Assembly: GCA_910575835.1 (NCBI GenBank)
Contig: CAJTGB010000041.1
Coordinates: forward strand, 1 to 39,929
Reading direction: 5' to 3'
DNA length: 39,929 nt
Origin: Lachnospiraceae bacterium
GTDB lineage: Bacteria; Bacillota; Clostridia; Lachnospirales; Lachnospiraceae
A model generated the notes under the pieces. The model was given only the letters and a program-made list of their open reading frames with translations. It did not search any database and had not been told where the DNA came from. Below, in pieces: positions 31,258 through 39,876 of this stretch. Numbering within the stretch: the first letter of the stretch is position 1; each line of letters starts with the position of its first letter. The position numbers and the translations under genes were made by a program.

Positions 31258-31635
31258 ATGGAGAAATTGCCGAAATACACACATGAGAACGGCATTGACT
31301 ATGTTCTTGTCGGGGATTACTATATCCCCATGCTGACGCTGCCGGAGGAAAATCGCCCTATCGGTCGTTGGGGGCGGATGCACCAGAAGTATTTAAAAGA
31401 AAACCGCCCCGGATATTACAGCAGCTTGCTTCTTACTGGAAAATTATGGACATATCTTGCTGACCTGGACGAACAGGCACAGGAACGGCTGGACAGAATT
31501 GCAGAGCAGATGCAGGTCGCTGAGGGTGTGACAGAGGAATTGAAAGCGGATGACCAGCTTGAATGGGTGCGCCGCTGCAATTCTATCCGAAGCCGTGCGG
31601 AAGAAATCGTCCGTGCAGAACTGATCTATGTGTAA
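31258..31635 (+). CDS. tnpV: Second TnpV-family protein
   Basis: The 125-aa product is a TnpV with the same motifs as the one at 13216: DYVLVGDYYIPMLTLPEE, GRWGRMHQKYLKENRPGYY, AEGVTEELKADDQLEWVRR and AEEIVRAELIYV. ATG 31258 follows ACAGGAGGTCGATA. No recombinase gene precedes it; only the broken virD4 does. It therefore marks the remnant of a different, partly deleted element fused to the ICE. Confidence 0.88.
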   Translation: MEKLPKYTHENGIDYVLVGDYYIPMLTLPEENRPIGRWGRMHQKYLKENRPGYYSSLLLTGKLWTYLADLDEQAQERLDRIAEQMQVAEGVTEELKADDQLEWVRRCNSIRSRAEEIVRAELIYV

Positions 31636-31660
31636 ATGAATAATTTTTGCTGTTTCCCGG

Positions 31661-31709
31661 CGGGCAGTTTCCCGAAAATGGTACAATACCGTTTTCAGAA
31701 GCTGCCCGG
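31661..31709. terminator. Bidirectional terminator between tnpV and the DUF6076 gene
   Basis: CGGGCAG (31661-31667) pairs with CTGCCCG (31702-31708), with inner arms GAAAA..GGTA and TACC..TTTTC forming a longer interrupted stem. It lies between two convergent genes, in the usual place for a shared terminator. Confidence 0.65.
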
Positions 31710-32756
31710 TCAGGATTCTTCCAGCAGATCAGTCAGGATGCTGCTCTGCTGGTACAGCCAGTCCGTGAAATTTTTCGGGCTGGCTTTTTCTGTCTTGATT
31801 GCCTTTTTCCTTTGAAGGGCTTCTTTCTTAAACGCTTCAAAGGCAGCCTGCATTTTTTCCAGCCGGTCAGCCGGTAGGCCGGGCTTCTTTTTTGCCTTGT
31901 TAATAATGTTGCGCCAGTGCTGGCACTCGTTTTTATAGACCAGATCATAATTGTTATCCCTGGCTCTTTCGTCGAATTCTCGCTTATTCTGGAGTGCCTG
32001 TGCTTTCCGGCATTTGTCACTGCACAATTCATAACGCAGGCTTTCAGCAAGGAAAAGCCGTCCGCATATCTTGCATTTCCGGAAATGCAGCCCCCAGTCA
32101 TTCAGCCGGTTCAGGTAATAGGTGACTATCGGATAAAGGGATGCATAGGCTGCAACGCACTCCGTATTGCGTTTATTGTCCGGATACCATAGGTCAAGCC
32201 GTGTTTCTTCCGCCGGTACAGTGCCGAACACCCGGCTGGAGATTTGAAAACGCTCCGGTTTTCCGGTGTCGGGGTCAAACCGGAGCGGGCTTCTTTCCTG
32301 GAACATTTGCGTGAAGCGGCTCATTTTATCCATAAAACGGTCACAGGCCTTCGCCCTCTCCCTCGGTTCTCTCGCAAGCAGATAATCGTTCCAGATACGG
32401 AATGCCGCATACATCCTCACCGGGTCGCCGGTGAGATATTTTTTTGACAGAAACTCCCCGGCGGACTGTTCCAGTGCAGGCTGCTTCCAGCGGTTGGAGT
32501 GCAGGGCTTCCCGGAGCGGTGCCAGCCCAAGGCGGCTCCATTCCCCGTCTGGATCATGCTCAAACTCCGCAAGGAAAGTCCCCAGAGGGCGTGTCACATC
32601 GCACAGGACATCGGTATCCGTGTTTCCCCGCAGGCGGAAGCGGATCTGCAGTTCCTCGCCGATCAGGATGCGCTCTTTCTTTTTCTGCCTGTCCAGTGAA
32701 AGGACAAGCAGGATACGGTCATAGCACGGTTCATGCCGCAAGAATTCCATTTCCAT
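31710..32756 (-). CDS. DUF6076 domain-containing protein
   Basis: The 348-aa product fits DUF6076, found on clostridial mobile elements. It has an N-terminal region of unknown fold, PIVTYYLNRLNDWGLHFRKC, a four-cysteine zinc-finger-like CKICGRLFLAESLRYELCSDKC (about 230-255), then a long basic helix (EFDERARDNNYDLVYKNECQHWRNIINKAKKKPGL). A nucleic-acid-binding role is plausible. The ATG at 32756 is preceded on the minus strand by AGGGAGATTAG. It has its own promoter (32816-32845). Confidence 0.8.
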   Translation of the reverse strand: MEMEFLRHEPCYDRILLVLSLDRQKKKERILIGEELQIRFRLRGNTDTDVLCDVTRPLGTFLAEFEHDPDGEWSRLGLAPLREALHSNRWKQPALEQSAGEFLSKKYLTGDPVRMYAAFRIWNDYLLAREPRERAKACDRFMDKMSRFTQMFQERSPLRFDPDTGKPERFQISSRVFGTVPAEETRLDLWYPDNKRNTECVAAYASLYPIVTYYLNRLNDWGLHFRKCKICGRLFLAESLRYELCSDKCRKAQALQNKREFDERARDNNYDLVYKNECQHWRNIINKAKKKPGLPADRLEKMQAAFEAFKKEALQRKKAIKTEKASPKNFTDWLYQQSSILTDLLEES

Positions 32757-32815
32757 TTTTCTAATCTCCCTAATGTTTATGGTAATTTTATAATTTAGTT
32801 ATATCCGTTACACTC

Positions 32816-32845
32816 ATGATACCGTATAAGTATTGCGTTTGTCAA
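32816..32845 (-). promoter_or_regulatory. Promoter of the DUF6076 gene
   Basis: On the minus strand TTGACA (32840-32845) is followed after 18 bases by TATCAT (32816-32821), a close match to sigma-A -35 and -10 boxes. The start codon is 60 bases further on. The 343-bp gap 32757-33099 otherwise contains only an unannotated GC-rich stretch (about 32940-33010) and the ribosome binding site of the next gene. Confidence 0.65.
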
Positions 32846-33099
32846 GGAAAAACCGATATGATGATTGCACATGGTAATTTCGTACCATGCAGTACATTGA
32901 CAAGTGAATGACCGTCTGACAGTGATATGACCGTGAGGGGAAGCAGCGCCGGGAGCCGGGAAACCGGGGAGCGTGCCAATACGGGATACGCCGCAGGAAT
33001 GGGGCTTTGAGGATAACGGCTGGTAGGCAGAACGGCGACAGGAAACATTCAAATGAAGAACAAGGTTTTATCAATTCAAATATAAGGAGGAGCAAGGAA

Positions 33100-33318
33100 A
33101 TGAGCGACAACAAAAAATTAAAAAACTATGATGATCTCCCTCTGGTTCTGGATGTATCGGACATCCGGCGCATTATGGGAATTTCAAGAGCGAGCGCCTA
33201 TGAGCTGGTTCACACGCCGGGATTCCCGGCATTCAGGAGCGGCAGGCTGATTAAAGTCAGTAAGAAAGCATTTTTTGACTGGATGGCAAAAGGCACCGGG
33301 AATGTGCAGGAGCAGTAA
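33100..33318 (+). CDS. Excisionase-like helix-turn-helix protein
   Basis: The 72-aa product starts at ATG 33100, nine bases after AAGGAGG; longer in-frame starts upstream lack such a site. LVLDVSDIRRIMGISRASAYELVHTPGFPAFRSGRLIKVSKKAFFDWM is the winged/MerR-like helix-turn-helix of DNA-binding excisionase-family proteins in mobile elements. The following gene starts at the next base after its stop, so they are translationally coupled. No cognate tyrosine integrase is visible nearby. Confidence 0.83.
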   Translation: MSDNKKLKNYDDLPLVLDVSDIRRIMGISRASAYELVHTPGFPAFRSGRLIKVSKKAFFDWMAKGTGNVQEQ

Positions 33319-33663
33319 ATGAGTAAGAGAATGGAAAATGCCGCAAGGACGGCAGAAACGGAGGTATTTATGAAGCTGGATATAAGAGAAAAGAAAGTGC
33401 TGTATGTATATGGATGCCCGGATTACTACAATACGGTTACAAGGCTGAAGTGGCTGGTTTCATTGACCGTGGATCAGGAAGCGAAGCGCTGGCTGCTGGC
33501 ACTTGCCCGGAAAATGGAAACGGAAGGCTCCAAAGATTGGCATTCCTGCTTCTATCATCATCTCCGCATGGAGATGGGAGGATATTTCAGGGCAAAGAAA
33601 TTTATGAAGGCTGTGGAGTCAAGCACAAATCGTGAGGAGGATATGTATGAAGAAGCTGTCTAA
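33319..33663 (+). CDS. Small mobile-element protein, unknown function
   Basis: ATG 33319 follows the previous stop (TAAATG); a second in-frame start at 33370 (MKLDIREKKVLYVYGCPDYYN) has a better-placed ACGGAGG and is the more likely one, giving 97 aa. The product is helical, with VSLTVDQEAKRWLLALARKM and HHLRMEMGGYFRAKKF. I do not recognise it. It overlaps the frameshifted gene that follows. Confidence 0.6.
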   Translation: MSKRMENAARTAETEVFMKLDIREKKVLYVYGCPDYYNTVTRLKWLVSLTVDQEAKRWLLALARKMETEGSKDWHSCFYHHLRMEMGGYFRAKKFMKAVESSTNREEDMYEEAV

Positions 33664-33951
33664 ATATGAGAGAGAAACAATCGTGAACTTCAATGAGGGG
33701 AATCTGAGGCCAGTGTTTATACGTTTAATGCGGATTTGAAGCGCAGGCTGGCGGAGTTCAGCCGTAAGTATCCGCTATTGTGCCGATTGGAGAGAACCAC
33801 GCCGGAAGGCAGCGTGACCTATGTATTGGATAAATCCCGGCTGTCTATCCGGCTTGTGCCACCCTACAGCGAAGAACGCCGGGCAGCGGCAAGGGCTTAT
33901 GCAAAAGAGCATGGGTTCCAGCCGGTTAAGGCCATACAGGATATTGCATGA
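33647..33951 (+). pseudogene. Small conserved element gene, broken by a frameshift
   Basis: ATG 33647, which overlaps the end of the upstream gene, reads MKKLSKYERETIVNFNEG and then enters nonsense and stops at about 33739. One frame over, EASVYTFNADLKRRLAEFSRKYPLLCRLER continues to a stop at 33951. In related genes the two halves are one protein (NxNEG-ESEASVYT...). Adding one G to the GGGG at 33697-33700 restores the whole frame, so a single-base deletion in a homopolymer is the cause. ATG 33736 could give a 71-aa truncated product. Sequencing error is possible. Confidence 0.75.
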
Positions 33952-33992
33952 GGACAAATGTAGAAAGGCCTGTTTCATTATTATAGGCAGAG

Positions 33993-34021
33993 AACGTGAG
34001 CGACATTTTGTCGTTCACGTT
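33993..34021 (+). promoter_or_regulatory. Palindrome upstream of the resolvase gene (1 of 2)
   Basis: AACGTGAGCGACA (33993-34005) pairs with TGTCGTTCACGTT (34009-34021) around TTT, a 13-bp stem with one G-U pair. Its centre, CGACATTTTGTCG, resembles the centre of the second palindrome at 34066-34094. Candidate recombinase subsites, repressor operators, or RNA hairpins. Confidence 0.7.
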
Positions 34022-34065
34022 GAAAAAATGGCAGTCCAGATTTTGTATCTGATAATCCCTGTAAA

Positions 34066-34094
34066 GTGGTGGCGGACATTTTGTCCGCCACCAC
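34066..34094 (+). promoter_or_regulatory. Palindrome upstream of the resolvase gene (2 of 2)
   Basis: GTGGTGGCGGACA (34066-34078) pairs perfectly with TGTCCGCCACCAC (34082-34094) around TTT. It shares the GACATTTTGTC core with the first palindrome, 73 bp away centre to centre. No T-run follows, so a simple terminator is unlikely. The 334-bp gap 33952-34285 holds these two and no supported gene. Confidence 0.75.
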
Positions 34095-34285
34095 TCTGTT
34101 ACCAGTGCTATATGCTGCCACAAAATGGTGTTGAATATCAGGCGGCCTGTGTCCAAACTATCGGGTGCAGAGCCACTGTTTTAGCTGTTTGGTATGGCAG
34201 GGGCATAAAGTATCATGGAAATGTTGAAAAGAAATATTGCCAGATCCCGGAACTGCTCTTCCGGTACGGCAGGAAGGAGGGAACT

Positions 34286-34894
34286 ATGGCGAACATATAT
34301 GGATATATCCGGGTCAGCAGCCGTGACCAGAATGAGGACAGGCAGAGGCTGGCATTCCAGGAACTGGCTATCCCGACAAAGAATGTTTTTATAGATAAGC
34401 AGTCCGGCAAGGATTTTGACCGTCCGGCTTATAAGAGAATGGTACGGCGGATGAAAAAGGATGACCTGCTTTATATTAAAAGCATAGACCGGCTGGGACG
34501 CAATTATGCGGAGATACTGGAACAGTGGCGGATTCTTACTAAGGAGAATGGGATTGACATTGTGGTGCTGGATATGCCACTTCTGGATACCCGGCGGGGC
34601 AAAGACCTGATGGGAACGTTCTTAAGCGACATTGTATTACAGGTGCTGTCTTTTGTGGCGGAGAATGAACGGACAAACATTCGGCAGCGGCAGGCGGAAG
34701 GGATCGTAGCGGCGAAAGCCAGAGGTGTGCGCTTCGGAAGGCCTCCAAGCCCCCTGCCGGAGAACTTTCATGAAGTCTACCAGCTATGGAAATCCGGGAA
34801 AGTTACTGGAACGGCAGCGGCGGAACTATGCGGTATGCCACTGTCTACATTCCGTTACCGGGCAGAAATTTACCAAAAAGCCAAGTTATTGTAA
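34286..34894 (+). CDS. Resolvase/invertase-type serine recombinase
   Basis: The 202-aa product starts at ATG 34286 after AAGGAGGGAACT; the upstream reading frame from 33821 is non-coding. It has YGYIRVSSRDQNEDRQRLAF (catalytic serine about residue 9 or 10), DKQSGKDFDRPAYKRMV, LLYIKSIDRLGRNYAEI and the C-terminal helix-turn-helix region SGKVTGTAAAELCGMPLSTFRYR (about 169-191). Small serine recombinases act as resolvases or DNA invertases. The twin palindromes just upstream are candidate sites. Confidence 0.9.
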   Translation: MANIYGYIRVSSRDQNEDRQRLAFQELAIPTKNVFIDKQSGKDFDRPAYKRMVRRMKKDDLLYIKSIDRLGRNYAEILEQWRILTKENGIDIVVLDMPLLDTRRGKDLMGTFLSDIVLQVLSFVAENERTNIRQRQAEGIVAAKARGVRFGRPPSPLPENFHEVYQLWKSGKVTGTAAAELCGMPLSTFRYRAEIYQKAKLL

Positions 34895-34941
34895 GCGGGC
34901 ATTTTTACAGAAATGTGTACGTTCCTGTAAATGCCCGCTTC
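34893..34941 (+). terminator. Terminator of the resolvase gene
   Basis: AAGCGGGCATTTTTACAG (34893-34910) pairs with CTGTAAATGCCCGCTT (34925-34940), with two extra T on one side. It starts at the resolvase stop codon. The 265-bp gap to the methyltransferase contains no ORF I can support. Confidence 0.8.
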
Positions 34942-35159
34942 AATTTTACCCATTCTATAATACTACAAAAACACACGGTTTTCCACTGAAAATCCATATT
35001 TTTAAGCCCATTTTTTTGAGTGGCCAAAACGTACACAATCTTGCAAAAGAACTGGTGTACGCAAGTCTCGTTCCCATTTTACCTCCAAGTAAGGAAACAA
35101 TTTTCAGTTTACGGCAAGTGCCGGATGGATATTTACAGACTTTATGGAGGTACTTGTAA

Positions 35160-36269
35160 ATGGATAATACAAAGGATTTTACATATAAGCCGAAAATCGT
35201 GTCAATTTTTTCGGGATGCGGAGGACTTGATTTTGGCTTTCATATGGAGGGATACGAAACTGTATGGGCAAATGATTTTGCGGAATGGGCTTGTAAATCG
35301 TTTGCGGCAAATTTTGGAGATGTTATCCGCTATAAGGATATAACACAGATAAATCCATATAAAGATAAAACCATACCAGAATGTGATTTAGTTCTGGGTG
35401 GTTTTCCATGCCAGGATTTTTCGATTATTTGGAAACAACCAGGACTGAATGGAACAAGAGGAGGGCTGTTTAGACATTTCGCAGAATTTGTTGACGGCAA
35501 AAAGCCAAAGGCCTTTGTGGCGGAGAATGTAAAGGGTTTGCTGACTGCAAATGGAGGGAAAGCTATTGACACTATTGTAAAAGATTTCGAGAGTATTGCA
35601 CCGGGATATGTTGTTAAACCTCATTTATATAATTTTGCGGAATATGGAGTCCCTCAGTTTAGGGAGCGGGTTTTGTTTGTCGGGATAAGAATAGACACAG
35701 GGTTTGATTTTGTTCATCCGAAGCCGACACATGGGCCAAATGGGGATTTGCCGTATGTTACCGCTGGAGAGGCACTTGTTGGTGTAGAGCAGGTTTCAAC
35801 TAACAATGAATTGATCAATATTAAAGAAAAAACAAAGAAGATGTTGGAACTCATACCGGAAGGCGGTAATTTTACTGATATCCCGAAAGATAATCCGCTG
35901 TATGTTAAAGGCATGATCAGCCATGTTTATAGACGGATTAAACGGGATGAACCGGCAAAAACAATTATCGCTGCCGGAGGTGGAGGCACATGGGGATATC
36001 ATTATCCGGAGCCTCGTCCTTTGACCAATCGGGAAAGGGCAAGACTGCAATCTTTTCCGGATAACTTTATTTTTGAAGGGAACGTCACAGAGGTTCGCAG
36101 GCAGATTGGAAACGCTGTCCCGCCTGTGGGTGTCCGGGAAGTAGCAAAACGCCTGCGCCCGTTATTTACAGGTGATTATAAACCTATTGATTTAATGCCG
36201 GAATATGAAAAGATGAAAACTATGACGATAAAACAGCGTCTTGAATATGTGACAGCACAAATGAACTAA
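35160..36269 (+). CDS. DNA (cytosine-5) methyltransferase
   Basis: The 369-aa product has all C5-methyltransferase core motifs: I IFSGCGGLDFGFH (about 16-28), IV LGGFPCQDFS with catalytic cysteine (about 80-89), VI FVAENVKGL (about 119-127), VIII QFRERVLFVGIR (about 165-176), IX RPLTNRERARLQSFPD (about 285-300) and X QIGNAVPPVGVREVAKRL (about 315-332). Between VIII and IX lies a target-recognition region. ATG 35160 follows GGAGGTACTTGTAA. It heads a three-gene R-M locus with a nuclease and an ATPase. AT-rich compared with the ICE genes. Confidence 0.94.
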   Translation: MDNTKDFTYKPKIVSIFSGCGGLDFGFHMEGYETVWANDFAEWACKSFAANFGDVIRYKDITQINPYKDKTIPECDLVLGGFPCQDFSIIWKQPGLNGTRGGLFRHFAEFVDGKKPKAFVAENVKGLLTANGGKAIDTIVKDFESIAPGYVVKPHLYNFAEYGVPQFRERVLFVGIRIDTGFDFVHPKPTHGPNGDLPYVTAGEALVGVEQVSTNNELINIKEKTKKMLELIPEGGNFTDIPKDNPLYVKGMISHVYRRIKRDEPAKTIIAAGGGGTWGYHYPEPRPLTNRERARLQSFPDNFIFEGNVTEVRRQIGNAVPPVGVREVAKRLRPLFTGDYKPIDLMPEYEKMKTMTIKQRLEYVTAQMN

Positions 36270-36282
36270 GGGAGGACAGAGT

Positions 36283-37344
36283 ATGGAATTTTTGGTTTCT
36301 AATTACCCTCCATTAAAAACAGGGTGCAAAACATTTGCAGATACATTTTACGGTCTTATTCCGCAGACATCTAAATTAGATATTGCTGTGGGATATGTTT
36401 CTTCTGATGCTCTGATAGAATTACAAAAAACGATTGAGTTGAATTGTAACATACAGGCACTAAATTTAATTGTGGGGATGCACTATTTTGACAAATTCAC
36501 AAAGGTTCAATACAACGCAGCAATACATTTGAATGAATTTCTCACAGAAAATAACATGGGCGGCGTCAGGCTGGTCACTGCTTTCCGCTACCATGGAAAG
36601 CTATATTCATATAGCAATGATAAAGGCCCGTTTGCGTGTATTATAGGCTCTAATAATCTTAGCAGCATAATAGATGGCGGTGTAAGGGTTTATGAAAATT
36701 CTGTACTCCTACAGGAACAAAATGCTACAAAGGAAATGAGCGGGTTTATCTCGCAGCTTGCGCAGACAGCCACTAAAAATATTGCAGAACTTGATATAAA
36801 TGAGTTTAATCAGGAGAATCCTTTGCTTGAAGGACATGAATTTGTAAAAAGACTTTCTCCGCATGATATAGCACTTGCAATGTATGCAAAGACAAAAACA
36901 TCATTCGAAATTCCAATTAAGCCGTATGAGATATCGCCACAAAGCAATCTGAATGTTTTCTTTGGGAAAGGACGAGAATCGAAAAACGGGCTTGTAAAAC
37001 CGCGGCATTGGTATGAGGTTGAATTGATTGTTCCTAAAAATGTCACAAGTCAGGAAGGATATCCTCAAAGTAAAACAGAGAATGCAGTTTTCACAGTTAT
37101 TACGGATGACGGATGGTCTTTTAAGTGCAAGGTTAGCGGAGATTATAGTAAAAACTTCCGCTCAGAGGGAGATTTAAAAATTCTTGGGAAGTGGCTTAAA
37201 GGACGCTTAGAAAATGCAGGAGTATTAAAAGTTGGAGAACCAGTGACAGCAAAAACATTGAAAGATTACGGTCGGGATACATTTACGCTTACCAAAACGA
37301 TAACGCCGGGAATCTGGTTTCTTGATTTTGAGGTGAAGAAATGA
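36283..37344 (+). CDS. NgoFVII-family (PLD-type) restriction endonuclease
   Basis: The 353-aa product resembles the NgoFVII restriction family, with the phospholipase-D-like half-motif RYHGKLYSY (about 102-110, HxK) followed by IIGSNNLSSI (about 120-129). An N-terminal SKLDIAVGYVSSDALIELQ and a C-terminal B3-like DNA-recognition region (WYEVELIVPKN, FTVITDDGWSFKCKVSGDYSKNF) fit as well. PLD nucleases cut DNA without metal and act as dimers. It follows the methyltransferase by 13 bases (ATG 36283, GGGAGGACAGAGT) and overlaps the next start by four bases, which supports a functional R-M pair. Target site unknown. Confidence 0.87.
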   Translation: MEFLVSNYPPLKTGCKTFADTFYGLIPQTSKLDIAVGYVSSDALIELQKTIELNCNIQALNLIVGMHYFDKFTKVQYNAAIHLNEFLTENNMGGVRLVTAFRYHGKLYSYSNDKGPFACIIGSNNLSSIIDGGVRVYENSVLLQEQNATKEMSGFISQLAQTATKNIAELDINEFNQENPLLEGHEFVKRLSPHDIALAMYAKTKTSFEIPIKPYEISPQSNLNVFFGKGRESKNGLVKPRHWYEVELIVPKNVTSQEGYPQSKTENAVFTVITDDGWSFKCKVSGDYSKNFRSEGDLKILGKWLKGRLENAGVLKVGEPVTAKTLKDYGRDTFTLTKTITPGIWFLDFEVKK

Positions 37345-38405
37345 ATTATTTGGACAAATATTTAGAACGGATAAAGCAATGTGGAAATATTGGCTTATCT
37401 GCTGCAATAGAAAAAACGGTGTCTAATATTATTCCTCAGTACATATCGAATTTTTCCTTTACAGATCATGTTGTAAGTTTGCTGGTGGGGGATGTTCAAA
37501 GCGGAAAGACAAGCCATATGTTTGGGCTTATGTGTGCAGCTGCTGATGAAAGTTTCATGAATTTTGTATTGCTTACGACAGATAACATTCTTTTACAACA
37601 ACAAACATTTAAGCGTGCAGAAAGAGATTTGTGTGATTTTTGTGTATGCGATGAAAATGATTACCTGAAATTTTTCCAAAATAATCTCCGTAAACCAGCG
37701 GTGATTGTTTTGAAGAAAAATGCATCCGTTTTAAGACAATGGAAAAATAATTTCATATCAACAAACTTTTGTACTGGAAATCCACTTTTTATTGTAGATG
37801 ATGAGGCGGACGCAGCAAGTTTAAATACACAGGTAAACAAAAACAAGCAGAGTACAATCAATAAGCATCTGGATGAAATAAAAAGAACAACTTCCAGCAG
37901 TGTCTATATGGAAGTGACCGGTACTCCGCAGTCGATTTTGCTTCAAACGTCCAAAAGCGGCTGGAAGCCATATTTCATTTATTATTTTAAACCAGGTGAA
38001 AAGTATCTGGGAGGAAATTTCTTTTTTACAGAGGACAAACCAAAGCAAATTATTTTGACAGATAATGACGAGGCAGAAGAATTATTAAATGATGACGAAT
38101 TTCCTGAAAACGGTTTAAAAAGCGCACTTATCATGCATTTGATCGCAGCCGGACATATTATACTGGCAGGGGGAACCGTTTGCAATTTTTTGATTCATCC
38201 AAGTGTAAAAACAAGCCAGCATTCAAGTTTTGCAAATAAGATAGGGAATTACTTGAATGAAATTTGCCATTCATATGACGAAAAGGAAACATATGAAGCG
38301 TTTGAAGCTGCTTATAAATCACTAAAAGATACTAAAAGAGATATTTTTCCGTTGGATAAAATTTATGGTTATATAATCAATGTTAACAACTTAGTAGTGG
38401 CATGA
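37341..38405 (+). pseudogene. Z1-domain ATPase of the R-M locus, C-terminally truncated
   Basis: The 354-aa open frame starts at ATG 37341, overlapping the NgoFVII-like stop. It has a Walker A VGDVQSGKTSHMFGLM (about 49-64), Walker B LFIVDDEADAAS (about 147-158), VTGTPQ (about 194-199) and the start of a Z1 region (LIMHLIAAGHIILAGGTVCNFLIHPSVKTSQ). Z1 proteins accompany NgoFVII-type nucleases and methyltransferases and are normally roughly twice this length. The frame stops just before the IS4 element, which suggests loss of the C-terminal half. A natural short variant is less likely. Function: DNA-dependent ATPase or translocase, inferred. Confidence 0.75.
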
Positions 38406-38554
38406 TATCACAATAGGATTAAGCTATTAAACCATTAAAATACACTGAAAAAAGGGTAGACTTCCCCCTTGGTTGCTATCAGCTGTTTTTTTAGATATGG
38501 CGTTTGTATTGTAGAATATAAAGAAACTGGCACCACCACCTTTCTTAAATGGTA

Positions 38555-39871
38555 TTAGTGTGTAGTCTTGTTATTGTAATGATGTTTGACTTTTCTTGGA
38601 GTTGTACGTAGATTTGATTCCCCGCTGCCCTTTTTGTCACGCACCCGGTGAGATACGGCAAAATCAAATATACAGCGGATGATGCCATACTTTTCTGTGT
38701 CTGTATCAGCATCCATATATTCTCCTATATGACGGCTCAGGTATCCGACAAGCTCATTCATGTTTGTCATATATTTGTTCTGATTCCCTTTCTGGTTTAT
38801 GGTGCTGTCAACAATGCCGTCCGTCTCCCGCTTTATGGCAAGAGCCAGGTTTGCAAGCAATACCGATATCCAGAATTCCTGGAGAACGGAGTTCTCGGAA
38901 TAGCCCCGGAAATTGGTGAGCCCGATCTTTTCTTTGACAAGCTTATAATTCTCCTCCACCGGCCATCTAAGGAAGTAACACTGGCGGAACAGTTCTTTGG
39001 CAAGGTCAAAATCATTTGTGATTAGCGTTTCCACCGTCCCACTTGGGAGGTAAAATTTAAGGATGCGTACTTTCCTGCCATCAAGGAAAAAAATATAGTC
39101 ACTGATTCCATTTCGATCCGCCGGTACAGGGAGTGCATCAATATCCGTGTTAAATTTAGACCTTAACCGGAAGAGATATCTGGCATGTAAGGTGTCTTCG
39201 ATAAAAGAAAATAAATTTTTTGAAGCATATCCCCTATCGAAGACAAATATGGTGTATAATAGATTCGTCCGTGCTTTGCTTTTTATATTTTGCATATGCC
39301 TTATGGCAAGGGTACGTTCACCGACGCTCATGGGTTCGAGCTGTGCATCAAGGATGCGGTGATTCAGTACATCAAAAGCAACACTGGCAATGGCAGTGGG
39401 AGAGTTTTGGCCTCTCCCTATGCTGCCGTATTTATCAAGAAGAGTCTTACGGTTAGGAAGAGGTATTTTAGAGCCGTCAACAGCAATGATCTGCCGTCCC
39501 CATACACCCATGAAACGTGAATGGAAATCCAGGGAATCCCTGCTGCAAAGGAAGTTAAGTACACGTTCGAAGCATTCTTTGAAAATAGAGTGATCAATGC
39601 CGGAACGGGCCTTGCTGAAAGCCTGTTGGGAACATTTCACAGTATCAGAGATTGGAATTCCTGATATGTGCCGCAATTCGGTAAAGAATTCATCCAGTGA
39701 TGAAGAAATAGTTTTCTTGGAATTTCTTAATAACAGTTTGAGCAATGTCCAATAGGGAAGTTTCCCGCAATTGCGTGTAAAAGCCCCTTTTCTGTTTCTG
39801 GCCCGTTCAAGGACATGTGGATCAAGTAATGTGTTACAGATAATATCGGCTAAGATTTGAATTAAATGCAT
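38555..39871 (-). CDS. IS4-family transposase
   Basis: The 438-aa product has IS4 DDE features: GRQIIAVDGSKIPLPN (first D), LLYTIFVFDRGYASKNLF (second D, within the DxxG-like motif) and RWPVEENYKLVKEKIGLTNFRG (the YREK-like motif with catalytic E). The N-terminal half (about 1-130) is helical. It starts at the ATG 39869-39871. It is full length and may be active. The AAGGGGG ribosome binding site is inside a hairpin (39877-39913). Confidence 0.92.
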   Translation of the reverse strand: MHLIQILADIICNTLLDPHVLERARNRKGAFTRNCGKLPYWTLLKLLLRNSKKTISSSLDEFFTELRHISGIPISDTVKCSQQAFSKARSGIDHSIFKECFERVLNFLCSRDSLDFHSRFMGVWGRQIIAVDGSKIPLPNRKTLLDKYGSIGRGQNSPTAIASVAFDVLNHRILDAQLEPMSVGERTLAIRHMQNIKSKARTNLLYTIFVFDRGYASKNLFSFIEDTLHARYLFRLRSKFNTDIDALPVPADRNGISDYIFFLDGRKVRILKFYLPSGTVETLITNDFDLAKELFRQCYFLRWPVEENYKLVKEKIGLTNFRGYSENSVLQEFWISVLLANLALAIKRETDGIVDSTINQKGNQNKYMTNMNELVGYLSRHIGEYMDADTDTEKYGIIRCIFDFAVSHRVRDKKGSGESNLRTTPRKVKHHYNNKTTH

Positions 39872-39876
39872 ACGAT

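Noticed and set aside
33821..34285. Upstream extension of the resolvase frame
   Set aside because: It runs through the palindromes and a non-coding composition; the family start and ribosome binding site are at 34286.
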